Positions 54,778 through 64,000 of a stretch of DNA of 64,000 bases are shown one piece after another (position 1 is the first letter of the stretch; each line of letters opens with the position of its first letter). The DNA is from Linum tenue. Its lineage: Eukaryota > Streptophyta > Magnoliopsida > Malpighiales > Linaceae. The stretch lies in the NCBI GenBank assembly GCA_946122785.1, contig CAMGYJ010000004.1:61388679-61452678 (forward strand), read 5' to 3'. A program made the translations under genes and the position numbers. Under the pieces are notes generated by a model. That model ran no database searches, was not told the DNA's origin, and saw nothing but the letters and a program-made list of their open reading frames with translations.

Positions 54778-56267
54778 ATGGCGATCTCATCTTCTCTCTC
54801 TCACCCGCTCTATGCCTCGTTTCGTCCTCAACCCCCGGCCAAATCCATCAGCCTCGGATTCCGTACTCCCTCCATTTTGAGGTTCCAGGTTAGCATTATC
54901 AGCTAATTGTGCCGTGTATCCGTTCAATTACATGCTCTCCTCGTTAGAGAACCTGATGTGGGAATGGTATAGAATCTCTTATTTAGCTGGAATGTCTGTT
55001 CCATGGGAATTTCATTCCGGGGGGAACTTTTGAATCAATGGTTTGTAGTTTAGGAACCGCATTTTGTCGCATCGATGGCTAGGATTCAGAAGTGCTTGTT
55101 CATGTTTCCTGGCAGGTTTCTGTGGGATCTGGGTGTGGTGGGATTCGAACTTTCTTCCCTTCAATTTGTTTGCTTCTTCTTCTATGTGTGAGAATCATGT
55201 GGAGTCTACTGATATCAGCTATCAAGCTGACTGCTTTTATGTGAGGGAGTTCGTATAGTGTTGATCTGGCTATATGGTGTTCATTACTAATGAGTAGTTG
55301 GCCAGTGAATTGTAAATATTAGGCATATCCCATGAGCTGGGAGCAACAGTTTCTTCTTGTTTGTGGCTCTCATCTTGTTGCTGTTGAACTCATACGTGGC
55401 TGTTTTGTGGCAGGGATCAGCAACATGTCCTAAGCCCTGCTACTTAAATTCAATTGTTAAGTCGAATGGAATCTTCAGGCATGCAAGGGTTAATAATATC
55501 TCTTGCAGTATAAGCATGGCTGCAGGAAAGTCGGACGATCCTGAAAGGATAAACTTAAGGCAACTAGCGAACAAAGCAACAAAACTGTGGGGTAGTTGTC
55601 CTGAGCCCGTGAGGAGCTTCCCTTGGAACACGGCGTTCAACAACTTCATACAACTCCTGCTTGATCTGACAGTGACTGTTGTCAAGTACCTGACTGTGCC
55701 ATTACTGCTGATTACCACCCTGAGTGAGATGTCATATTGTGCCCATCATAAGAAGTTGGTCCTTGTCACGTTTCCACTACTTATCGGCTTTGCTGTTGCT
55801 GGGTTCTTAAGAGATTCTGCTTTGGAACTGTCTCCACTCCTCAAGGTTAGACCATCTTCTTTGGTTCTTGGTCAGGTCGTTTTTTAGTTTTTACATTCGG
55901 TAGGAGCTCATTCGATCTTAAGTATGGTTATGGCATGAATGACTTTTATTATTGTGTGATGCTAGTGGAAATTTGAGCGAGACAAATTGTGGTGTTCTTT
56001 AGTTGATGTTCCTTTCTCACTGGCAGAGAAGAATGAAAATTAGTTAAATGGTATAAACTGATCGAACTGTCAATTGAGTGTTGTTTGCAGGATGCGGAAG
56101 TTCCATGGCATTTGATTGCGATTGCAGCGCTTTTTGCATTAATCAAATTGCCAGGCCCGTATTACCCTTTCTGGGGCCGCATATTCATTCCACATATGGC
56201 CAATGGAGTGTTATGGAGGACTTTGTGGTTTGCCTTCATGTGGAATCGAAGACCCAGAAATGCATAA
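54778..56267 (+). CDS. Probable plastid-targeted small membrane protein, unknown function
   Basis: Three exons, 54778-54888, 55414-55845 and 56091-56267; 239 aa, frames join at phase 0 with GT-AG introns. Exon 1 encodes a Ser/Pro-rich stretch without acidic residues (MAISSSLSHPLYASFRP), characteristic of a chloroplast transit peptide that continues to about residue 75. The mature part has a polar segment (DDPERINLRQLANKATKLW), then about three hydrophobic segments: LLLDLTVTVVKYLTVPLLL, LVLVTFPLLIGFAVAGFL and WHLIAIAALFALI. A conserved-looking loop follows (LPGPYYPFWGRIFIPHMANG) and a basic C-terminus. The exon structure and composition convince me it is a real gene. I do not recognise the family with certainty and give no function; an envelope or thylakoid location is inference. 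Confidence 0.8.
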
Positions 56268-57148
56268 CAATCATCCAACCCAGGTCATTCGAGAAAGCGG
56301 ATGACCTTCTAATTTTCAGCGGTAGATCGCAGTTGATTTAATCCTCGTTAAGCAGTCGCAATGGTTTCTGTCTTAGGAAGCTTTGCTTGCATACATTCCT
56401 TTTGTACCACCAACAAATTTTGAGTGCTATGAAGTTTTTTCTTCTCCATTTCCATACTAGACTCAGGTGATTTTTGTTCATCAGGTTTCAGTATAAGCTG
56501 TTTCATTTCTCATGCCTTTCTTGGTGATATATGATGCGTTGAACTTGATGTTTAGTGGGGTATAAAGCTTCTCCTTTCTAGTTTCTAATGTGTCAACAGA
56601 TAGGCTGCATGGCTTCATTTCTTCGAAGGGAGGTTGAGAAGGTTTATTGGTCAGAGACCTTGGCAGTACATTGCAATTGAGCTAAGCTAACCCAGGCCTT
56701 TTTTGCCTCAATCCTGAAGCCTGACCTAATCCAAATCAAGTTCAAACTTGTTTAGCTTCAAATCTGAATCTAATAATCCGAGAACATGCATGTTTGTATG
56801 TTTTGAATTCCTGTTGTTGGATTTCGAACCATGGTGGCTGGACTGGAGTCTGAAGTGGCAAAGTTTGAATTTAGTCGTGCTTAGCAAAGCTGTGTCGTTA
56901 GTCTTAGTTGTTTTTAATCCGTCAAGTTTTGAATTGTTGCAAATTGGTCTCGAGTCGTGTGATGGAGTAGTTGAGAGCTTTCAACGAGGCAAGTCAGCTG
57001 GTTAGTTGTTGATGGTTGTTGAAAACCAGGGATATGGAGTTAGACATGTTGGTGAAGGTCGATCTTGTGGCCAGTGCCATGTACTTATTGTCATTTTGGT
57101 AATTCCAAAAAAGTTTTGCGGTTTGCTTTACAAATTGAGTGTACATTA
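56268..57148. other. Intergenic region, possible copia LTR remnant
   Basis: First about 300 bases are 3' flank of the membrane-protein gene. The part just left of 57149 may be a degraded copia LTR, because a primer-binding site follows. No LTR boundary can be drawn. Confidence 0.35.
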
Positions 57149-57160
57149 TGGTATCAGAGC
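57149..57160 (+). other. Copia-type primer-binding site relic
   Basis: Exact TGGTATCAGAGC, preceded by GTACATTA, the usual junction between a plant copia LTR and its internal region. No gag frame follows, so only the junction survives. Confidence 0.5.
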
Positions 57161-57529
57161 ACTCTTTGCAAGCTATACCCTGTTTTGAGTGATCAAAAGT
57201 GAGAAATCTGCAGCATAATTGTAGTAACGTTTTTTTTTTTTTTGGGAATCATGAGTTATTGGTGAGGATCGTACAAGCAGGGATTGAGTGAAGCTCGAGG
57301 CTGTTGAAACCGAGCAAGTTCGTGTTTCAGAAGAGTGAAATTGAGATGACTCGAGCTCAGTCCGTGGGAGCAGGGCACCAAATTTCTGTGGCCCGTATGT
57401 TGGATGGGGCGACTAGGTGTGGTTCTCACTCGGTTGGGGGAATGGTTATCATGAACTAAGAAGGGAGGGTCCTCTTGTCTAGAGGTGTGCAGTTTTCTGG
57501 TCTTGATGATCTTATGGGTGTCGAGCCAG

Positions 57530-57860
57530 CTACTTGACCTCTGGTGCCTGGAGATTGGGTTCATAAAGACGACGTTTGCTGGCGACGCTAAAGAGGTCAT
57601 TGATAAACTCAACCAGGCGGATACTTGCGATAATAGGATAGGAGCCATCCTCGAGGAGGTTCTGCGGTGTTTGGCGTCTAACAATGGGCTTCTTGTGCAA
57701 TTTGTAGGTCGGAGTAGTAATAGAGTAACCCATTTGGTGGCTAACAAGACCCTTACATTATACCCGATTACGTGTCGCTTCTTTGATTTTCTGACCTGGT
57801 TAAATTTCAGAATATAATGATTTTTTATTCTAATCAATATAAGTGATTATCTTTTGTAAA
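57530..57860 (+). pseudogene. LINE-derived RNase H domain (RVT_3) fragment
   Basis: Plus-strand translation reads LEIGFIKTTFAGDAKEVID, then NRIGAILEEVLRCLAS, then LLVQFVGRSSNRVTHLVA and a stop at 57815-57817. This is the C-terminal RNase H-like domain of plant LINEs, with the typical order GD-(A/S)-KEVID ... RFVGRSSN-(R/K)-VAH. The 3' flank is AT-rich and reaches TTTTGTAAAAAAATAA near 57852-57868, a plausible old poly-A tail. The N-terminal part of the LINE is absent, as expected for a 5'-truncated copy. Confidence 0.75.
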
Positions 57861-57894
57861 AAAATAACACTGAATTTTTCCAAACCGAACATTT

Positions 57895-58052
57895 TTTATT
57901 ATTACCCAGGAATCAATTTCGACGCCAACGGGGCTTCGCCCCCAGCAGCCTTGTACTTCCGGGAACACCAACGGGCCTCGCTTGAATTCGAATCTGAGAT
58001 CTGCAACTCTCAAAACTTTACTGTCGCGTCAACTTTACCGTTAGGCTAACTT
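57895..58052 (-). mobile_element. tRNA-derived SINE-like unit
   Basis: On the minus strand the unit begins GTTAGCCTAACGGTAAAGTT, close to an internal RNA polymerase III A box, and about 35 bases on carries GATTCGAATTC, close to a B box (GGTTCGAATCC). A hairpin GGGGGCGAAGCCCCGTT follows, then a T-rich 3' end (AATAATAAAAAATG). Box spacing and order fit a tRNA-related SINE. The upstream half resembles a tRNA body, but no complete cloverleaf folds by eye, so it is not called as a tRNA gene. Confidence 0.45.
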
Positions 58053-58437
58053 ACTTTTGGTTTTCCAAACTCAACATCAAACCGTTGGTGAACCCTTGGA
58101 CTCATTTGTGGCACTAAAAATAATAGAGATGGGTTGCCAAAAGAGCACATCCTAGCCGCCAGTTTTAGGATGGCCAACAGGCCAAGGGTAATCCAAGCCA
58201 AGCCAGGAGCGGCTACCAGAACGGTGTCGTTTCGCGTGTATGCGGGCAGTGAGTGATAATGAATTTCAATGCTTTGTGTGAGTCAATTTACGATTTACCC
58301 CCTTTTTTTTCTCTTATGGACGACTGCTCCTTTCTTCGCCTTCCCTATTACATCTCCACAGTCGGCCACTGAACTCGGTGGCGGCTCAGTCTCACAAACA
58401 CCCCAGCACTCTCCCTCCCTCCCTCCTTCCATCCGCC

Positions 58438-61400
58438 ATGGGAGACCACCTCCAGCAGCCCGACGAAGAACGCAGTGAGTTCAGTGACAGCGGCAAGAGG
58501 AAGCTGGAGGACACAATCGAACTCGCCAAACAGAAAGCTCAGGAAATCGCCTCTCGGCTTATCAGCGACGCCGCCGACCCCAAGCGGCAGCGCCTCGGTT
58601 CTGAGAACCCCTCGGAGCCTTCTCCGTGGTCTAATTCCGCCCCACCAGCTCCTTCTTATCCTGGTTGGTGCTCCTCTTCCCCATTCCATTCTCTCTGTGT
58701 TCCGCCCGCGGTTTCTAGGGTTTTTAGCTCAGGCATTGTATTTTTTTGCGCTCTATCTTGGAAGTGACTCGTGACGTGTAAGGGATTGTCCGAGGGTTCG
58801 CAAACGTTTGTGGATTTGTGGGTTTTTTTGGTTGGGGCGCTGTTTGTTTTTGTGTGTGTATAATACCGGAAATGTGGTGTTTGGACTTTGGATATATTTA
58901 ATGGGGGCCTTATTTTGTTTGTTTTGCTCTGTTCATGCATCACGCTAGAAGAAGAAAGGGTGGAACGAATTTTTGAGTGTTGGAAGTATGAGTCTCTGAA
59001 AGTCTGATGCATTTCACATTTCATAATGGACGTAGAAAAATCTAATTGTCATGTTATCGTCCAACGCTTGCAAGGATCTGCTTATCATGTCTCGGATGCA
59101 GCTTTTTGTAAATTAAACAGATGGTAGCTTTGAGTTGAACTGCAGCTGTTCGGCGGTAAACTATGGTAGTTGCAATTAGAAGTGGTGCGTTAGAGCTTAG
59201 TGATCCGGTAGTTGGTGTGTCTTACTTAAGACTTCAAACTACTGGTCCTATTCTTTGATGTAGTTGAAGAAATTGAGCTATCCATACTGCACCAGTTTAT
59301 TTCTTCATATAATAATTCCTTACTGGAATTCGATTTCAGTTTCGTATGCTCGTGAACAAAGTCAGTATGGTGTCCAGAGCAGCAAGAAGATCACTATACC
59401 CAATGGCAAGGTATGTGAGATTGAATTGGTTCATTTTGTAGTTCTAAGTTCACACCGTTTTCTCATCCTTCCTGTTGCTATAGGTGGGGGTTGTCATAGG
59501 GAAAGGAGGAGAAACAATCAAATACATTCAACTTCAATCAGGGGCAAAGATACAAATTACAAAGGACCAGGAAGCCGATCCCCATGCTCTAACCAGGGAT
59601 GTAGATTTGACGGGTACTCCTGATCAAATTAGCAGAGCAGAGCAACTTATAACCGATGCCATCTCAGAGGTACATTTATGTCCCCCAGTCCCTTCTTTCT
59701 TTGGCCCATCCAAGTCAACAAGCCCTTAGTGGGCCTCTTCTTCTGCACATGGGCGGTTTCTGTTCTAATTATGATCATGCTTAAATTTCTGGAACAGGCA
59801 GATGCAGGGGCATATTCCAACTCTTCACAGGGGTCAAATACAAAGCAATCTGGAGCTGAACAGTACTCTACAAAAGTTCCAAATGACAAAGTGGGTTTCA
59901 TGATAGTTATCTCTTAAGTATTAATTCAAACATAGGAATGATGTTTCTCCTTCTCATTGAATTATGTGTTGTTGATGGTTGTAGGTGGGATTGCTCATTG
60001 GGAAGGGAGGTGAAACTATAAAGTATATGCAAAACAAATCAGGAGCTAAGATGCAGGTGAGTTTGAAAACTATCAATGACATAAGAACTAACTTGAATCT
60101 CCGTTGCGGTCCTAAATGCTCAACAGTTTCCTCAAGGTAGATAAAATAAGAGACTATGAGAGATTCTAGTACCATATTTCTTTCTTTTCTTTGATCTAAG
60201 CAATTTTACATGTTTAACCTCCAGAAGAACATAAGTGTCTTTTATAAAAGACTCCCCGACTCTTAATTGAGCTATAGCAATTTCTTGTCTATTTGTAGTG
60301 AGTATCAATCTTCAAAGAAGTACTTGCAACTCTGTAGGGAGGTTATGGGGGGTGTTCAATGAAATTTACTTTTTCGCATTCCTTATAATGGAGATGCGCA
60401 CATTACTATACCTACGTTTCAGTCCTTATTGATGTCTCTAATAGTTGTCAAATTTTATATTCTGGCTTTTAGTACCTTCTTGCTAGTTGGATGACATGCT
60501 TTATCTTCAGATTATTCCCTTGCACCTTCCTGCTGGTGATCCAACAACCGAGAGAACTATATACATAAATGGTACTGCAGAACAAATTGAGGCAGCCAAA
60601 GAATTGGTAAACGAGGTAGTTAATGGGGTAAGTCATCATACTCTATTTTCCCAGTTAACATCTTTAGTGCACAATAAGTAATATACTGTCACAACTTCTG
60701 GTTGCTTCTATTTAGCATCATTGTTAGATGAATAGATATGTAGCAATGAGGCCACTCATGTTCGGCGAAACTGTAAGGTTGACTTTAAAGTTCGACTGGG
60801 CAATGTTTGTTAGTTAGTTATTTTCGCCTAACATGATTAATTAATGCAGAAACGGATCCTAACTTCTGGTGGAACTAACACATACCAACAACAAGCTTAT
60901 CAGCAGCCTCCTTACTGGGCTGCAGGAGGACAGCCTCCGATGCAACAGCAACAGGCCCAATATGGTTATCAGCAGCCCGGAACTCATCCTACTCCCCCTG
61001 CATACTATGGCAACTATGCTGCTCAACCACCTGCCTGGGACCAGTCAAATCAATCTGCTCCTCAACCGCCTCACCAATCGACTGGTTATGGTTACTATGG
61101 ACAACAACCACAAATGGGGGCAGCTCAAGTTAATCCCAACTATGGCTATGGCCAAGCACCCGGGGCTGCAGCCAACAACTACAGTCAGGGTTATGGTCAA
61201 CAGCCTTCAAGTTATGGACAGGTTCAGGCAGCTCCAACACATGACCAGCAAAAGCCATATCCAACTTCTGGTTATGGGCAAAGTACAGATGGGGCGGTAG
61301 CATCATCTCAGCCGAGTCAAGAAGCTCCTGCATATCCCCAGGCTGCCTATAATCATCCTTACTGGAATTCTGCTGGGTACCCAGGGCAACCAGCAGCTGC

Positions 61401-61704
61401 TCAAACAGGTTATGACCAGACCGGTTACTCACAAGCGGCCTACGGGACAGCCACTCAGCAAGATTATGGACAAGGTGGGTATGCTGCTCAGCCTCCTGCT
61501 GCTGGAGACTATGGTCAAGGTGCATATTCTAGTGGCGGTTATGGGCAACAGCAGGCTGAGACAACTCCCCAGACAGGGACAGCGGCCAATGGTGCTACAG
61601 AATCAGGAGGTTATGAGGTTACGACCAACAATGAAAATGGTGGCCAATCGGGAGATGGCTCAAGCAATGATGTGAAAAAAGAAGCGCCTCATTCTGAGTC
61701 TTGA
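58438..61704 (+). CDS. KH-domain RNA-binding protein (FUBP-like), Q/G/Y/P-rich tail
   Basis: Seven exons: 58438-58663, 59340-59410, 59484-59669, 59798-59890, 59985-60056, 60511-60627, 60850-61704; 539 aa, all junctions GT-AG. The N-terminus (1-75) is charged, with helical KRKLEDTIELAKQKAQEIA and a nuclear-signal-like PKRQR. KH domain 1 (about 90-161) has the GxxG loop VVIGKGGETIKYIQ. KH domain 2 (about 188-255) has LLIGKGGETIKYMQ and ends AAKELVNEVVNG. The last 284 residues are rich in Gln, Gly, Tyr, Pro and Ala (repeated GYGQ, YGQQP and SGYGQ), then an acidic/asparagine-rich end. It resembles plant far-upstream-element-binding-like KH proteins. These bind single-stranded nucleic acid; a role in RNA processing is inferred. 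The paired identical GKGGETIKY loops suggest internal domain duplication. Confidence 0.92.
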
Positions 61705-62932
61705 AAAAGAGAATGAAGATTTGAACTTTGTATGTCCAGCTATCTATGGTGTCTTCTTGTCTGCCCCCTGATTATCCGTTCTGCACTTGTATACTAAATT
61801 TGCAGGGTCGAAAAAGAACTATGTCTAGGCTTTTATGATGTTGCGAAATTTTGCCTAAGATTTTGATTATTGGATGTCTGAATTGGGTTAAGCTGTGTAA
61901 CAAACAATTAGAATGACTTCTATCGATGCTGATTTCTCTACATTGCCTTCTCTGATTTCTCATAATTTCAACTATTGGATGTCTGTCTGATACAGGATCT
62001 CTATATCGCGTCTGACTCCAGATCAGAAGATGAACTGGGGATCTATATTGTGTGAGACTAATGTAAACTAAACCATAGATAGAATTTTATTGACAAGTTT
62101 CAAAACCACAAATACAATTGTTACTGACAAGTTTCAAACTTTGTTTTAATATATTCTTCTCGCACATTAATTGGTAAAATCTTAACTAAAAGGCTAATTT
62201 GATGAAGAGAAAACAAATTGTAACTTCAATGCTTCATCTATTGAGTTTGGTTGAGTAAGCATGGTTATAGACTCTTATGTGTCACAAAACTTGTGCATTA
62301 AGTCATTAACACACCAAGTAACCAGTCTTATCTTGCCATTTACTCCAACTTGACCCATATCCAACTCTGAGCCTATGAGCATTGCTAGGAACCGAGTTCA
62401 AACCATCTCCAAGTCTGAAAGGGTTAGGGTGCATTATTGTTGACTATATGATCTCAGTGACTTGGCAAACAAGTTTGGCATGTTGACTCGCTCAAACTAA
62501 CGATATATCGAACCACATAAGACAGAGTGCATATTTTGTTGCATATTACTCTGTTTAGTCTGCAATTTGTTACAGATTTTAGTTCAATGATTTGTAGCAG
62601 ATCTCACAATATTTAGACATTTAAGGAATGAAATGCTGATGCAATGACAGTCGTCTTCACTTGTCACGTAACACAGCTTATTCACCAATTAGTACAAACA
62701 CCACCTTCCATATAATGTTCAATGGAGGCTTGAAATACATTTTTTGAACAGTTCCAAACAGAGAGTTCTTCAAATATAACATATTACATGCTTTCTTTAG
62801 ATACACTTTCCATCACAGAAAACAAAATGTTCCTTCAACTTTCCATTCTCCGTTTCCTTGCAAATTATTACCCCTTTTTCACCATCATCCATCTTTTTCC
62901 ATGCCATGCAGTAGTGAACTAATAGCAGTTTC
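61705..62932. other. Convergent 3' flanks of the KH gene and the SnRK2 kinase
   Basis: No coding frame. The first about 300 bases hold the KH gene 3'UTR, the last about 200 (minus strand) the kinase 3'UTR. The middle is AT-rich and unremarkable. Confidence 0.5.
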
Positions 62933-64000
62933 TTACATGGCATAGACTATCTCCCCACTACTGTCCAGGTCGAGGTCATTATCAGTGTCGAGGTCCTCCT
63001 CCATGTCGTCGTCAATGTCCAGGCTCCCTGTCAGACATTGGTTCAGACTTCTTGTCCCAGCTGCAGGAATCGTGGCTTCTGAAATGATCTGCATTATCTC
63101 GTCAATGCTCTGGGAAGGCTGATCAGGCTCCTCGAACTGGTTGTTGCTCATCATCGTATTGTCGTCCATAAGATCAGCTGGGAGATTCTTTAGAAACCAT
63201 TCGTGGTTCCGAATCTCTGGTATGCTTATCCGCTGTCCAAAAGCAAAGGCCAATCCAGAAGGAAGGGAAAATGAGTTATTCTTAGAATCACAGGGAACAA
63301 GCTTCGCGTACCACACAATGCCTAGATAGAACTTAGAAGACACAGTCAAGGAGAAGTAACCAAAAACAGAAAAACACTGACCTTTGCTGGGTCAGCTACA
63401 AATATTCTGGAGATCAAGTGCTGGCATTCTGGAGATATGTGGACGTAGTCAGGAATCGAATACTGCACATTCAAAATCCGCTGCAACACATAACAGAATT
63501 CTGTGTGTTTAGTATCTTCATTAGGGTTAGCAGCAATAATATTATAATTTTATGTGTAGTGAATGTGTGCATTACTTGTATCGTCTTTCGGAAGTTCTTA
63601 GGCTCATCTGGATCCTCAAATGGGTATGCTCCCACCAGCATAACGTATAAAGTTACCCCACAAGACCATACATCTGCAATCTGATTAAGAAGAAGAATTC
63701 CCATCCTTATTTTCAGATTTACAGAAGTAAGCAGCACGTTGCTTCTCTAGTTCAGCTTGATAAAGCATAAACTTACCTTGCCATCATACTCCTTCTTCAA
63801 TAATACCTCTGGAGCTATATATGCAGGAGTTCCCACAGTAGATTTTGGCTGTGAGTGGAGCACCGAGGACTGTCAAAGTCAAACACCAACAAAGCACACA
63901 GATAAGTCTATATACAGTACAGCACATTACAGAAGAAAATGAAAGAAGTTGAGCAAAAAGCAAATATGACTTATGCACCTTGGAGTAGCCAAAATCACAA
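62933..64000 (-). CDS. OST1: SnRK2 protein kinase, OST1/SnRK2.6-like, C-terminal half
   Basis: Partial: the 5' part lies beyond the right edge. Visible exons in order: 63979-64000 (cut), 63777-63869, 63576-63680, 63382-63480, 62933-63232. The first visible codons hold the DFG magnesium motif (CDFGYSK). Then comes the activation loop [21 protein letters not shown], whose serines are the known phosphorylation sites in this family. [20 protein letters not shown] and [14 protein letters not shown] complete the kinase lobe. After the SnRK2 box ([16 protein letters not shown]) the tail is the acidic Domain II ([20 protein letters not shown]) and the invariant end SSGEIVYAM. This tail marks ABA-responsive subclass III, and closely matches OST1 rather than SnRK2.2/2.3. 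OST1 transduces ABA signals in guard cells after release from PP2C phosphatases. Confidence 0.93.

Noticed and set aside
57895..58052. Functional tRNA gene
   Set aside because: A- and B-box-like motifs are present, but no complete acceptor, anticodon and T-arm pairing can be drawn.

Overview
This is a nuclear segment from a flowering plant, almost certainly a eudicot. The genes are intron-rich with GT-AG splice sites. Their products are plant-specific: a leucine-rich repeat extensin, a KIN-12 phragmoplast kinesin, an OST1-type SnRK2 kinase and a FOREVER YOUNG oxidoreductase. The spacers are AT-rich and hold plant Ty1/copia, Ty3/gypsy and LINE debris. The species cannot be named from sequence alone.

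Layout. 1-4293: a minus-strand Ty1/copia element, cut by the left window edge and inserted into an older LINE reverse-transcriptase remnant (4294-4595). 5264-6967 (+): a single-exon LRR-extensin gene. 6968-17640: a gene-poor, transposon-rich tract with a decayed copia 5' end (about 9.88-10.6 kb), a 154-bp tandem repeat (12.4-12.7 kb), a 1.3-kb element with about 285-bp terminal inverted repeats and a coding-like interior (13.57-14.89 kb), and a gypsy-type LTR carrying clustered palindromes (about 15.6-17.0 kb).

17870-34320 is gene-dense: a FAM114/DUF719 protein (+, 9 exons), a 2-oxoglutarate/Fe(II) dioxygenase (+, 3 exons), a FEY-type short-chain dehydrogenase (-, 8 exons, convergent with the dioxygenase) and mitochondrial fumarase (-, 17 coding exons plus an inferred 5'UTR intron). 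35.5-41 kb is AT-rich and holds one subtilase pseudogene (-). 41330-53386 (+) is a 34-exon KIN-12 kinesin of about 2639 aa, best matched to POK2/KIN12D. Then come a small plastid-type membrane protein (+, 3 exons, 54778-56267), more retroelement debris with a SINE-like unit (57.1-58.05 kb), a two-KH-domain RNA-binding protein with a Q/G/Y/P-rich tail (+, 7 exons, 58438-61704), and the 3' half of an OST1/SnRK2.6 kinase (-, 62933 to the right edge).

The genes are ordinary, independent housekeeping and signalling genes, not a pathway cluster. Exon boundaries were placed by hand from splice sites, frame continuity and remembered family sequence. In every multi-exon model lying wholly inside the window the exon lengths sum to a whole number of codons. 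I found no clearly new biological system. The least explained items are the long-TIR element with its captured-looking ORF, the subtilase relic that keeps a 420-codon ORF without most of its catalytic machinery, and the membrane-protein gene at 54.8-56.3 kb.
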